DNA of 64,000 nt, taken from the NCBI RefSeq assembly GCF_018760785.1, contig NZ_JAHHZO010000012.1, positions 1 to 64,000 of the forward strand, in the 5' to 3' direction. Positions 27,408 to 35,838 of the stretch are shown piece after piece. The notes beneath the pieces were generated by a model. That model was given only the letters and a program-made list of their open reading frames with translations. It did no database searches and was not told where the DNA came from. The DNA is from Rhizobium sp. CSW-27. Its GTDB lineage: Bacteria > Pseudomonadota > Alphaproteobacteria > Rhizobiales > Rhizobiaceae. The position numbers and the translations under genes are program-made. How positions within the stretch are numbered: the stretch's first letter is position 1; every line of letters begins with the position of its first letter.

Positions 27408-28565
27408 ATGACAGAGCCATTTCCGGCGCCCCCTCAGATCCCCTCCAGGGCCTCCCCTCAGGTCTCCCCGGAAGCGCCCTTGCCGGCCACGCCGGCGCGG
27501 GTGCTGCAGCTTGTCACGCATGACAAGCTCGGCGGCGTGCGCGTGCTGGTCGCAATGGTCAGCGAGGGGCTTGGCGAGCACGGCTATCTGGTGGAAGAGC
27601 GCGCCCTGCAGGTGCCGGGGCGACTTGCGACGCTGGCCAACATGGCCGCCCTTGCCCGCGATATCCTTGCCGGCCGCTATCACGTCATCTTCACCTATCA
27701 GGCGGCGGCCTCGATCTTCGGCAATGGCTTCGGTTTCCTGCGCAAGGTGCCGGTCCGGGCTGCACATCACACCGCATCGCCGGAAGGCATTCGGCCGCAC
27801 TGGCGCCTTCTCGACCGCGCCTTCGGCACGCTCGGCCTCTACACGCACCTGATCATCAACTCGCAGGCCACCCGCGCCGCCTTTGCCGCATGGCCGGAGC
27901 GCTACCGTGCCCGCTTCGTCGACATTCCGCATGGCGTCGATCCGCTGCCGCCGGCGGCACATCGCATCGACTGGCGCAGGCGCCTTGCCATTCCCGCCGG
28001 CCAGCCGCTGCTGGTGGCGACCGGCCGGCTGGTGGACCAGAAGGATCATGCAACGGCCGTGAGGGCGCTGACGCAGCTGCCCGAGGTGCATCTGGCCATT
28101 GCCGGCGACGGGCCGCAGGACAAGGCACTGAAAACGCTTGCCGTCTCGCTTGGCGTGCAGCACCGCCTGCATCTGGCCGGGCCGCTGAAGCGCGCCGACC
28201 TCGGCGATCTGTTCGAGGCGGCCACGCTCTATCTGTTCCCCTCGCGCTGGGAAACCTTCGGGCTGGCGGGCGTGGAGGCGGCCATGGCCGGCCTGCCGGT
28301 GGTGGCCGCGGATCTGCCGGTGCTGCGCGAGGTGCTTTCAAAGAGCGAGGTGGCGACGAATGCCGCCATGACCCGTTTCCACGCCGTCGGCGACGATGCG
28401 GGGCTGGCCTCGGCGGTGCTGGACCTGCTGCGCCACCGCCCTTCGGCCGAGATGCGCCACCGCTTCGCGGCCGATCACCGTCGCCACCACAGCCGGCAAC
28501 GCATGCTGGCGCTCTATGCCGATTTCCTAGAGGCCGCGCTTCGGCAGAAGGCCAAGCAGCGGTGA
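27408..28565 (+). CDS. GT4-family glycosyltransferase, polysaccharide locus
   Basis: The 385-residue GT-B enzyme has an N-terminal acceptor domain beginning VLQLVTHDKLGGVRVLV. The donor domain has GRLVDQKDHATAVRALTQLP, and the retaining GT4 E-x7-E motif lies in ETFGLAGVEAAMAGLPVVA. The first 28 residues are Pro/Ser/Ala-rich and look disordered; their DNA shows a partial repeat (CCCCTCAG). It transfers a sugar from a nucleotide donor to a lipid-linked intermediate on the cytosolic face. Its 3' end overlaps the convergent flippase gene by 39 bases. Confidence 0.88.
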   Translation: MTEPFPAPPQIPSRASPQVSPEAPLPATPARVLQLVTHDKLGGVRVLVAMVSEGLGEHGYLVEERALQVPGRLATLANMAALARDILAGRYHVIFTYQAAASIFGNGFGFLRKVPVRAAHHTASPEGIRPHWRLLDRAFGTLGLYTHLIINSQATRAAFAAWPERYRARFVDIPHGVDPLPPAAHRIDWRRRLAIPAGQPLLVATGRLVDQKDHATAVRALTQLPEVHLAIAGDGPQDKALKTLAVSLGVQHRLHLAGPLKRADLGDLFEAATLYLFPSRWETFGLAGVEAAMAGLPVVAADLPVLREVLSKSEVATNAAMTRFHAVGDDAGLASAVLDLLRHRPSAEMRHRFAADHRRHHSRQRMLALYADFLEAALRQKAKQR

Positions 28566-30002
28566 GGCGAGCTTCTGCGCCATGGCGCTGAGGTTGAAGA
28601 TGTTCCAGCGCATCGCAAGAACAAGGCTCGCCACGCCGATGGCGAACACGCAGAAAACCGTGCCCACGGCCGGGCCGAACAGCGCCTGCGCCTCCAGCCC
28701 CCCGGCAAGGATCGCCCCGCCGACGCCGAGCAGAAGCCCGCCGCGCAGCCAGTCCACCGGCATGCGCAGCGCCTTCGGCGCGCCGACGACATAGACGAGG
28801 AGTGCGGCTGCCTGGCCGATGGCGAAGGCGAGCGCGGCGCCATGCGCCCCCATGGCATCGATCAGCAGCAGGGCGGCTCCGGCCGCGGCGGCGATCATCA
28901 CCAGGGAGGCGACGAGTTCGATCAGCGAGGAGGCACCGAGATAGATCACCTGCCCGAAATAATGGGCGCGCAGCACCAGAAGCGCATTGCCGACGAGAAG
29001 CGCCGGCAGCACGTCGAGCGCCATGTCGAGATAGGCCGGCGCCAAGACGACGCTGAACACCAGCCTTCCGAGCAGGATGAAGGCCACCGTGCCGAAGACG
29101 ACGACGAAGGCCTGCGAGACGAAATCGCGCTTCAGCACGGCGCGCGCCGCCTGCGTCTCGCCGCGCATCATGTGGATGCGGGCATGGGCGACATAGCCGG
29201 CGCTGATGGCTTCCGCCAGCACGAGGAAGGTCTGCTTCATCAGGTCCATCACCGCGCCATAGGGGGCAACCGTTGCCGCATCCGTATGGTGCTCGAGCAG
29301 GATGCGGTCGATGTTCATGGCCGCGGCCGAGGCGCCGAAGGCAATCGCCAGGGGCCAGCCATAGCGCAGCATGGCGGCGATTTCGGCGCCGAGCGGCTGG
29401 CGCAGTCCCCCCTGCCGCAGCGAGCGGGCAAAATGCACATAGACCGGCACCGCGCCCAGCGCATAGCCCAGCCCGACCGCCACCAGCAGGGCGGCCGGTT
29501 CGTGGAACAGGATGAGGCTCGCACTGCCGAGCAGCAGCGACAGCACGCTGCGCGAAATTGTTGCGATCGCCACCAGCCCCGGCTTCAGATGCGAGCGGCT
29601 GACCTCGGTTCCGGCAAAATGCAGCGCGAGGCAGAGGGCAAGCACGGCGCTGCCCCAGGCGATGTGGCCTTCGAGAATGCCAAGCCCCGCCAGCGCCCCG
29701 ATGGAAAGCAGCGCCGGCGCGAGCGCGAGTGCGGAAATGACGACAAGCGACAGCGCGAAACGATCCGCCGCCTCCTGCCGGAAGGTGCCGAAATGGGCAT
29801 AGACCGCCCATTGCACCGTGAGGCTGTAGACGATGAAGCAGATGGAAAAGCCGATCAGATACTGGCCGTAGAGATCCGGGCTGGACAGCCGCGTGAACAG
29901 TGCCACCGACAAGACATTGACGATGGCCGCGACCGCCCGGCACGCCAGGTAGATCGAGACGTCGCGTTCGCCGGATTGCGCGCTGTTTACCGTGTCCGCC
30001 AT
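28527..30002 (-). CDS. Wzx-type polysaccharide flippase (MOP superfamily)
   Basis: This 491-residue protein has about 12-14 membrane helices and the layout of polysaccharide/teichoic-acid flippases. It starts VSIYLACRAVAAIVNVLSV, with YGQYLIGFSICFIVYSLTVQ following. These proteins move undecaprenyl-linked repeat units across the inner membrane. Two glycosyltransferase genes flank it, one divergent and one convergent, and a deacetylase is close, which supports this role. It shares a 121-base divergent promoter gap with the next gene. Confidence 0.83.
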   Translation of the reverse strand: MADTVNSAQSGERDVSIYLACRAVAAIVNVLSVALFTRLSSPDLYGQYLIGFSICFIVYSLTVQWAVYAHFGTFRQEAADRFALSLVVISALALAPALLSIGALAGLGILEGHIAWGSAVLALCLALHFAGTEVSRSHLKPGLVAIATISRSVLSLLLGSASLILFHEPAALLVAVGLGYALGAVPVYVHFARSLRQGGLRQPLGAEIAAMLRYGWPLAIAFGASAAAMNIDRILLEHHTDAATVAPYGAVMDLMKQTFLVLAEAISAGYVAHARIHMMRGETQAARAVLKRDFVSQAFVVVFGTVAFILLGRLVFSVVLAPAYLDMALDVLPALLVGNALLVLRAHYFGQVIYLGASSLIELVASLVMIAAAAGAALLLIDAMGAHGAALAFAIGQAAALLVYVVGAPKALRMPVDWLRGGLLLGVGGAILAGGLEAQALFGPAVGTVFCVFAIGVASLVLAMRWNIFNLSAMAQKLASPLLGLLPKRGL

Positions 30003-30123
30003 TCGCCTAAAATTAGTGTTTTCCGTCTAGCTCTTGCGTCCGGGCCACCCGTCCGCTTCCGGTCGTGCGCCCTCATCTATCAGGAAGCGCTTAACATCCT
30101 GTCGCGGAGGAAGGATACCGAAT

Positions 30124-31314
30124 TTGTCCGGCATGGCTAACGCGGCGCGCGGCCGCCTTGCCTTCCTGGTGCGGGGGCTCGATGGCGGAGGGGCGCAGAA
30201 GGATGCGATCCTGATGGCCAATGCGCTGTCCGCCCTCGGCATCGCCACCGCCATCGTGACGCTTCAGGCAAGCGGGCCGCTGCGCGCGCTGATTGCCGAT
30301 GCGGTTGCGCTGATCGATCTCGGCGCCGGCCGCAAGCTGCGGCTGGCGCTGGCGGGCCCGGCGCTGCGCCGCCTGATGCGCGAGAGCCCGCCGCGGGCGC
30401 TGATCGCTTCCGAGGCAGGCGCCAATGCGCTGGTCTCGCTGGTTGCCTCCACCATCCCGCGCCGGCGGCGCCCCTTCATCCTGCTGCGCGAGGTGGCGAC
30501 ACCCTCTGCCGCACTGACGAACGATCCCTACTGGCAGAACCGGCTGGGTTATCGCCTGGCCCCCTTCACCTATCCGCGCGCCGATCTGGTGACCACCTTC
30601 ACCGAGGGCGCCAGGGGGGATCTGATCACCCGCTTCCACGTGCCGGCCTCCCGTATCGTCAATCTCGGCACCAATACCGTGGTGACGGCCGACATGCGCC
30701 GGCAGATCGCGGCGATCCCGCGCCGGGTGCGGCCGGGCGCCATCGTTTCCGTGGGACGGCTTTCGCCGGAAAAGGGCTTTTCCACGCTGCTTGCCGCCTT
30801 TGCGCGGCTCGCCCCCCTCCACCCGGAGGCGACGCTGACCATTCTCGGCGAGGGGACGGAGCGGCTGGCGCTGGAGGCCGAGATCGCAAGGCTCGGCATC
30901 GGCGATCGCGCCCGGCTCGCCGGTCATGATCCGAACCCGGTGGCGCGGCTGCGCGAAGCGGCACTCTTCGTCTGCGCCTCCACGCATGAAGGCCTCGGCA
31001 ATGCCATCGTCGAGGCGCTGGCCTGCGGCGTGCCGGTGGTGGCAACCGATGCGCCCTATGGCCCGCGCGACATCCTGGCCGGCGGCCGCTTCGGCGCTCT
31101 GGTGCCGGTGGGCGATGCCGCCGCACTTTCCGCGGCCATGGCCGCCACGCTCGAAAACCCGCCGGACAGCGCCCTTCTGATGCACCGCGCCGGCGACTTT
31201 GCCGTCGAGGCCGCCGCCCTTCGCTTCCGCACCGTGCTGGAAGCCGCGGGCCTTGCGCTCGACACCAACCCCGCAACAGCCATGGAGAGCGAGGCAGACA
31301 CGCGCCGGAGCTGA
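30124..31314 (+). CDS. GT4-family glycosyltransferase (TTG start)
   Basis: The 396-residue GT-B glycosyltransferase begins with the acceptor-domain motif RLAFLVRGLDGGGAQKDAI. The donor-domain strand is SVGRLSPEKGFSTLLAAFARL, and the E-x7-E motif is in EGLGNAIVEALACGVPVVAT with DAPYGPRDIL. I place the start at the TTG at 30124 because GGAGGAAGGA ends seven bases before it. The ATG three codons later (30133) is too far from that site. It likely adds a sugar to the surface-polysaccharide repeat unit. Confidence 0.88.
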   Translation: MSGMANAARGRLAFLVRGLDGGGAQKDAILMANALSALGIATAIVTLQASGPLRALIADAVALIDLGAGRKLRLALAGPALRRLMRESPPRALIASEAGANALVSLVASTIPRRRRPFILLREVATPSAALTNDPYWQNRLGYRLAPFTYPRADLVTTFTEGARGDLITRFHVPASRIVNLGTNTVVTADMRRQIAAIPRRVRPGAIVSVGRLSPEKGFSTLLAAFARLAPLHPEATLTILGEGTERLALEAEIARLGIGDRARLAGHDPNPVARLREAALFVCASTHEGLGNAIVEALACGVPVVATDAPYGPRDILAGGRFGALVPVGDAAALSAAMAATLENPPDSALLMHRAGDFAVEAAALRFRTVLEAAGLALDTNPATAMESEADTRRS

Positions 31315-31342
31315 CGGCCGCCTGCAGATCGAGGATGGAAGC

Positions 31343-32203
31343 ATGAGAATGATGAAGGACGAGACCGGGCGCGGCATGCGCGATGCATCCCTGAAGGAAA
31401 TCCTGCATGGGGTTTCCCGCAAGATCGGCCGGCACATTCCCTTCCGCCCGCACTGGCTGAACCTGCCGGAAGCCACCATTGCCTTCACCTTCGACGATTT
31501 TCCCGTCTCCGCCTATGAGACCGCGGCCCCCGTGCTGGAAGCGGCCGGCATGCGCGGCACCTTCTATCTGGCAACCGGCCTGATGGGCCGCACCGAAAAC
31601 GGCCAGCCGATCGCAACCGCGGCCATGGCTGCCGATCTTGCCGCGCGCGGCCACGAGATCGGCGGGCACACCCATGGCCACATCAACGTGCAGCGCACGC
31701 CGCGCGCCGCCCTTCTTGCCGATGTGGCCGAAAACGAGCGGGAGATCCGCCGCATCACCCGCACCGCTGCCCAACCCTTCGCGCCCCCTGTCGCCCCCGC
31801 CCTCGCCGGCCCTCTTGCCGCGCCCGGGCGCCCCTTCTCCTTCGCCTATCCGTTCGGCATGGTCTCGACGCGCTCGAAGCTTGCGCTGATGGGCCGCTAT
31901 CCGGGTCTGCGCGGCATCGGCATCGGCATCAATCACGGCCTGGTCGACCTTGCGCACCTCAAGGCGCAGGAGCTTTACGACACCGCGCAGGACCGCCGTT
32001 CGCTCGGCGCCCTGCTGGACGAGGCAAGAGCCCGCCGCGGCTGGCTGATCTTCTACACCCATGACGTGCGCGAAAACCCGACCGCCATCGGCTGCTCGCC
32101 CGCCCTCTTCCGCGCGGCCGTGGAGGAGGTCGCAGGACGCGGCATGCGGGTGGAAACCGTCGCCGAGACGCTGGCGCGGATCGGCGCAAGGCAAGGGGGG
32201 TGA
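31343..32203 (+). CDS. polysaccharide deacetylase (NodB/CE4 family)
   Basis: The 286-residue protein has the CE4 catalytic set: TFDDFP with the base and metal Asp, then GTFYLATGLMG, and the metal-binding His pair in HEIGGHTHGHINV. FAYPFG is motif 3, and WLIFYTHDV holds the late catalytic His. A Pro/Ala insert (about residues 148-163) lies between motifs 2 and 3. No signal peptide is seen, so it probably acts in the cytoplasm on a lipid-linked glycan or needs non-classical export. It follows the GT4 gene by 28 bases and is probably in one transcript. Confidence 0.85.
   Translation: MRMMKDETGRGMRDASLKEILHGVSRKIGRHIPFRPHWLNLPEATIAFTFDDFPVSAYETAAPVLEAAGMRGTFYLATGLMGRTENGQPIATAAMAADLAARGHEIGGHTHGHINVQRTPRAALLADVAENEREIRRITRTAAQPFAPPVAPALAGPLAAPGRPFSFAYPFGMVSTRSKLALMGRYPGLRGIGIGINHGLVDLAHLKAQELYDTAQDRRSLGALLDEARARRGWLIFYTHDVRENPTAIGCSPALFRAAVEEVAGRGMRVETVAETLARIGARQGG
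31784..31831. repeat. 12-base periodic segment inside the deacetylase gene
   Basis: Four 12-base units of similar sequence (CCCCCTGTCGCC, CCCGCCCTCGCC, GGCCCTCTTGCC, GCGCCCGGGCGC) encode PPVA-PALA-GPLA-APGR. They account for the Pro/Ala insert between CE4 motifs, which suggests insertion by repeat expansion. Confidence 0.55.
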
Positions 32204-32410
32204 CGCCGCCCGGCGCCTTCAGCGAAAACTAAAGTTTGACTTTCCGGCCCGGCCGGCCTATCTGAGAGCTATCGATATTTTCTTGCCGAGATTTGTTTGC
32301 TGCGCGATTGGCACCGCGTGTTGATCGACCCTCTCTTTAAAGCATCGTTATCACCATCCGCGGCGCGCTTTCGCGTTGCGGTCCCCACTATTGCTATGAA
32401 AGGGTTTATC
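32204..32410 (+). promoter_or_regulatory. leader and promoter region of cspA
   Basis: A 207-base gene-free, T-rich stretch precedes the cold-shock gene. Long structured leaders are usual for cold-induced csp mRNAs. A GC hairpin (GCGGCGCGC...GCGTTGCGG) near 32359-32378 and AAGG nine bases before the ATG are visible. A thermosensor role is inference only. Confidence 0.45.
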
Positions 32411-32620
32411 ATGACCACTGGCACCGTAAAATGGTTCAATTCCACCAAGGGCTTCGGCTTCATCCAGCCTGACAATGGCGGCGCAGACGCCTTCGTTCAC
32501 ATTTCGGCCGTCGAACGCGCCGGCATGCGCGAGATCGTCGAAGGCCAGAAGCTCTCCTACGACCTCGAGCAGGACAGGAAGTCCGGCAAGATGTCGGCCT
32601 GCAACCTGCAGGCTGCCTGA
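32411..32620 (+). CDS. cspA: cold-shock protein (CspA family)
   Basis: The 69-residue single cold-shock domain has RNP1 KGFGFIQP and RNP2 DAFVHIS, plus the opening TGTVKWFNSTKG. It binds single-stranded RNA/DNA and melts mRNA structure at low temperature or in stationary phase. The ATG at 32411 gives the standard family length; longer starts lie in the leader. An intrinsic terminator lies about 110 bases downstream, ahead of the next small gene. Confidence 0.96.
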   Translation: MTTGTVKWFNSTKGFGFIQPDNGGADAFVHISAVERAGMREIVEGQKLSYDLEQDRKSGKMSACNLQAA

Positions 32621-32728
32621 GATCGGCCTCTGCTTTCCTTTGACCACGGATGAACTGGCACTGCCGAAAGCAGAGAGCATGGTCCGGCCCGACGGATGCG
32701 TCGGGTCGGGATCGGCTCGGCACCATGA

Positions 32729-32757
32729 GGTCAGGCCTACGCGCCTGGCCTTTTTTC
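32729..32757 (+). terminator. intrinsic terminator after cspA
   Basis: GGTCAGGC and GCCTGGCC form an eight-pair stem (one G-T pair) around the loop CTACGC, followed by six T residues. It separates cspA from the small ORF that begins 34 bases later. Partial readthrough would couple the two. Confidence 0.8.
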
Positions 32758-32790
32758 TTTCTGCATGTTGCAGCAAACCGGAAAGTCACC

Positions 32791-33024
32791 ATGAACGAAA
32801 AGCACAGCAAGGCGCGGCAGACCGCGGAGAAGGCATTCAGCAGGACCCGCGTCGAGACCGCCAGCCGCGAGCGTGCCTTCCAGGAGGTCGATACCATCGA
32901 TCTCGCCCGCCAGGTGAAGACGTCGCGCCTCAGGGCCGCCCGTCTGGCCAGGGAAGCGCTGGAAACCGCGCGCGCCGAAGGCGAAGGCTCGGTCAGGGGT
33001 GCGCAAGGCTGCAAAACCCTGTAA
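32791..33024 (+). CDS. small charged orphan protein downstream of cspA
   Basis: This 77-residue protein is very rich in Arg, Lys, Glu and Ala (KARQTAEKAFSRTRVETASR, then RLRAARLAREALETARAEG) and should be almost entirely helical. No domain is recognised, though small proteins of this kind commonly follow csp genes in rhizobia (from memory, not checked). The ATG at 32791 is preceded by GGAAAG. It could be a nucleic-acid or ribosome-associated protein, but that is inference from charge and neighbours only. Confidence 0.6.
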   Translation: MNEKHSKARQTAEKAFSRTRVETASRERAFQEVDTIDLARQVKTSRLRAARLAREALETARAEGEGSVRGAQGCKTL

Positions 33025-33052
33025 CATACGCACCAACAGGAACCTCAAGACC

Positions 33053-33370
33053 ATGAACACCCATGTGCCCACCGTCATTCCCGATATCGAGCTGACCCCG
33101 ACGCAACTGCGGGGGCTGAAGCTCGCCAAGGATGGCGACCTCCATCCGCAGGAAGGCAATCGCTGGACGCATCGCGATGCGACCGTGACCTATGCCCGCA
33201 CCGACCGTTTCAAGGAACGGCCGATCAAGGTGAAGTTCACCACCACGGCGATCGTCACCCTGCTGCGCGATGCCGGGCTGATCCGCGAACTCGAAGGGGA
33301 AGCCTCCGAGGCCGGCCGCCCGCACGGCATCACCATGGCCGGCAAGATGTGGCTTCTGAAGCATAAATGA
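33053..33370 (+). CDS. small hypothetical protein
   Basis: The 105-residue soluble protein is not recognised. It opens with VIPDIELTPTQLRGLKLA. Later come WTHRDATVTYARTDRFKERP and KVKFTTTAIVTLLRDAGLIREL, which suggest a small winged-helix-like or beta-rich fold; the last helix ends with basic KMWLLKHK. The ATG at 33053 has AGGA upstream. It overlaps the next gene by four bases (ATGA), so the two are translationally coupled. Confidence 0.65.
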   Translation: MNTHVPTVIPDIELTPTQLRGLKLAKDGDLHPQEGNRWTHRDATVTYARTDRFKERPIKVKFTTTAIVTLLRDAGLIRELEGEASEAGRPHGITMAGKMWLLKHK

Positions 33371-33900
33371 GCCGGACGACCGCGGCGACAGAGCGGGAAA
33401 CGCCGTCTCCCGCCGATGCCTGTCCGGATGCCGGGGCCGCCGACGCGCTGCCCCCTGCCTCCACCCGTCTCGCCGCCCATCTGGCCACCCGGCTGCCCGA
33501 CCACTGGGCCGCCCACATGGCCACCCACTGGACCGCCGACTGGGCCCCCGATCGGGCCCCCGAATGGACCGAGCCCACGGCGACCGGCGAAGCGGACGAC
33601 GCGGCAGAACCCCGGCCGGACTGGAACTGCCAGACCTGCGGCGCCTGCTGTTCCTATTCCGCCGAATGGCCGCGCTTCACGCTCGAAACCGATGAGGCGC
33701 TGGCGCTGATCCCGCCGCAATTCGTCGCCGCCGACGAGCGCGGCATGCACTGCGAGGACAATCGCTGCTCGGCCCTTGCCGGCAAGGTCGGCGAACATAC
33801 CGCCTGCCAGGTCTATGCCGTGCGCCCCGAGGTCTGCCGCGACTGCCTGCCCGGCGACCATGCCTGCCGCACCGCGCGCGCCGCACACGGGATAAGGTAG
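33367..33900 (+). CDS. YkgJ-family cysteine-cluster protein
   Basis: The 177-residue protein has a C-terminal zinc/iron-chelating CxxCxxCC domain: NCQTCGACCSYS at about 106-117, then CEDNRCSAL, CQVY, VCRDC and DHAC. The family (UPF0153/YkgJ) is thought to bind a metal or Fe-S cluster; its reaction is unknown. Residues about 33-68 are nine copies of a four-residue unit such as DHWA and THWT, encoded by a 12-base DNA repeat that is foreign to the family. The gene overlaps the preceding orphan by four bases. Confidence 0.82.
   Translation: MSRTTAATERETPSPADACPDAGAADALPPASTRLAAHLATRLPDHWAAHMATHWTADWAPDRAPEWTEPTATGEADDAAEPRPDWNCQTCGACCSYSAEWPRFTLETDEALALIPPQFVAADERGMHCEDNRCSALAGKVGEHTACQVYAVRPEVCRDCLPGDHACRTARAAHGIR
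33463..33570. repeat. nine imperfect 12-base tandem repeats in a coding sequence
   Basis: Nine contiguous 12-base units, for example GACCACTGGGCC, ACCCACTGGACC and GCCGACTGGGCC, encode tetrapeptides of type x-H/D-W-A/T. They make up the N-terminal low-complexity part of the YkgJ-like protein. The unit resembles the 12-base repeat at 23001-23036. Confidence 0.8.
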
Positions 33901-33961
33901 GCGGAGTGCCTTCGGGCCGGTCTTGCAGGGTTCTGCCCCGCACCAGCGCCGGCAGGCGGCA

Positions 33962-34600
33962 TCAGGCGCCTCCGTCGGAAGATTCACGCCTATCCAGCCG
34001 CCGGCGCAGGCCCGTATTCTCGGCTTCAAGCCTTTGCAAGCGCTCGCGAAGCGGAGCCACGGCCTGTTCGACCTGCTGCTCGGTATACCGCGGGGTGATG
34101 TGCTGCGGGCAGTTCCAGTCGAACGCCTCCAGCCGAAGCCTGATGATCCGTTCCGCCCTTCCCCTGTAGGTCGCGTCCGAAACCATATCCGCGAGGTGCG
34201 GGTCGGCGTCGAGCGTCAGTCGCTCCACATGCGCATAGATCTTCAGCCTCGCCCGTCGCACATAATCCATCAGGAACAGGCAGGTCCGGTCGTTGGCCGC
34301 GAAATTACCGGCGCTGATATACTGCCGATTGCCGCGATAGTCCGCGAACGCCAGCGTCTGGGGATCGACGATCTTGAGGAAGCCGGGCTTTCCGCCGCGA
34401 TGCTGAACATATGGCCAGCCCGTTTCGGAGACTGACGCCATGTAGAAGCTGTCACGCGCGGCGATGAAGGCGATCTCGGCCTCCGTGAAGCTGTCGGAGG
34501 GGCGGTCGTGCGCGCCCATCCATATTTCCTCCACCCCCATATCCGCCTGAGCGGCACGGACACTTGGCGTCACGGCGACCTCGAGGAAATGATAGGGCAT
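33962..34600 (-). CDS. pyridoxamine 5'-phosphate oxidase-like FMN-binding protein
   Basis: The 212-residue protein has the PNPOx split-barrel: FIAARDSFYMASVSETGWPY, then GKPGFLKIVDPQTLAFADYR and GNRQYISAGNFAANDRTCLF. The C-terminal half ends in a coiled-coil-like Glu/Arg/Leu heptad segment (VAPLRERLQRLEAENTGLRR). Such proteins bind FMN or F420-like cofactors or haem; true PNP oxidase activity is unlikely. GGGAG precedes the ATG. The gene stands alone between convergent and co-directional neighbours. Confidence 0.8.
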   Translation of the reverse strand: MPYHFLEVAVTPSVRAAQADMGVEEIWMGAHDRPSDSFTEAEIAFIAARDSFYMASVSETGWPYVQHRGGKPGFLKIVDPQTLAFADYRGNRQYISAGNFAANDRTCLFLMDYVRRARLKIYAHVERLTLDADPHLADMVSDATYRGRAERIIRLRLEAFDWNCPQHITPRYTEQQVEQAVAPLRERLQRLEAENTGLRRRLDRRESSDGGA

Positions 34601-34718
34601 GTCCGATCTCCCTGCACCGGCAGACCCGCATCATCGGTTGTCGATGCGGGGCCGGTCCGTCATTGGCAAGCCGAGCCGCAGCCCGGCACATTCTATCCTT
34701 CAGCCCGTCGCGCGGCTC

Positions 34719-35705
34719 TCAATCCTGCAGGGCCCAGTCTGCCACGTCCCAGCGCATCCCGCCACGTTCGGCGACGATACGACCGAGCCCGGGGAAAGGC
34801 ATGTGCGTGGCAGCGATGAGCGCGCCCTCCGACGCCGCACGCGGAAAGAAGCGATCGCGCATGGCTTTCGCAGCAGCCCGATCCTGCTCGAACAGGAAAA
34901 ACACATCGGTCGCGGCCGGATGCACCACCGGAAAGACCATGTCCGAGACCATGATCAGGCTCTTGCCGCCATCTTCGATCCGCACGCCGATATGGCCGGG
35001 TGTATGGCCGGTGAGATCGACGATCGACACGCCACGCACGATCTCGCGCTCCCCGTCGATTGCCTGCAGCCTCGGATAGAGCCGGACAATCTCCTCGGCC
35101 ATCCTGAAACTGGTCTGCAGATAATCCGGTGCGCCGCTGCGCTTGGCGGGATCGGTCCAGTGGCTGACATCGCGACGATCGATGTAGAGTTCGGCCCTGG
35201 GATAATTGTTCTTTCCGCCCAGAACCAGCCCGCCCATGTGGTCCTGGTGCATGTGCGTCACGATGATCGCATCGATATGGTCCGGCGTCAGGCCGAGCGT
35301 CGCCAGCGCCTTGGGTAATCGGCCTGTCTGGCCGATGGAGCCGGCCGCGCCGGCATCGATGAGGATGCGGTGTTCACCGTCCTCGACCAGATACTGATTG
35401 AAGAGAAACCGCACGCCGCTCTGGCGGGCGGTAGACTGCGCAACGGCCGCCTTCTCCACGTCTGCCGGGCTGCGCCCCGGAAAATAATCATAAGGCATGT
35501 CGGCATAGCCGTCGGTCAGGGCTGTTACCGTGAAACGGCCGATGCAAATCTGCGCGAGCGGCGTCACGCCGACAGGCGTACTTGCGGCCGCCTGCGTCGC
35601 GGCAAGGGCAGAGACCGGTTCTGCCGTTAGTCCCCCCAAAAGGCTGCCGCCGAGAAGGCCGAGCGGAAGCGCTGTTGCAAAGGCGCGGCGGGAAAGCTGA
35701 GGCAT
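34719..35705 (-). CDS. Tat-exported metallo-beta-lactamase-fold hydrolase
   Basis: The 328-residue protein starts with a twin-arginine signal (LSRRAFATALPLG) followed by a hydrophobic run and an Ala-rich cleavage region. The metallo-beta-lactamase core has HxHxDH as THMHQDHMGGLV, and later GHTPGHIGV with the third metal His; IDAGAAGS precedes it. Quorum-quenching lactonases and related esterases share this layout. It would act in the periplasm. AGGAGG sits six bases before the ATG. The divergent LysR gene is its probable regulator. Confidence 0.85.
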   Translation of the reverse strand: MPQLSRRAFATALPLGLLGGSLLGGLTAEPVSALAATQAAASTPVGVTPLAQICIGRFTVTALTDGYADMPYDYFPGRSPADVEKAAVAQSTARQSGVRFLFNQYLVEDGEHRILIDAGAAGSIGQTGRLPKALATLGLTPDHIDAIIVTHMHQDHMGGLVLGGKNNYPRAELYIDRRDVSHWTDPAKRSGAPDYLQTSFRMAEEIVRLYPRLQAIDGEREIVRGVSIVDLTGHTPGHIGVRIEDGGKSLIMVSDMVFPVVHPAATDVFFLFEQDRAAAKAMRDRFFPRAASEGALIAATHMPFPGLGRIVAERGGMRWDVADWALQD

Positions 35706-35804
35706 GACGTATTCCTCCTGATCATCCGAGGCGGGGAGCAGGGCTGCGCCCCTTTAAGGAAGAAAGCGTATGACATCCACAACCGGCAGGATATGATACT
35801 CATT

Positions 35805-35821
35805 CGGGAAGTTTATTCCCG
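35805..35821. promoter_or_regulatory. inverted repeat between hydrolase and lysR, candidate operator
   Basis: CGGGAA-GTTTA-TTCCCG has perfect six-base arms and a five-base spacer, in the 133-base divergent gap, 17 bases before the lysR start. It is a candidate binding site for the LysR-type protein. It is not a textbook T-N11-A with long arms, so the assignment is tentative. Confidence 0.5.
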
Positions 35822-35838
35822 TTTTCTGGAAGGATGAC

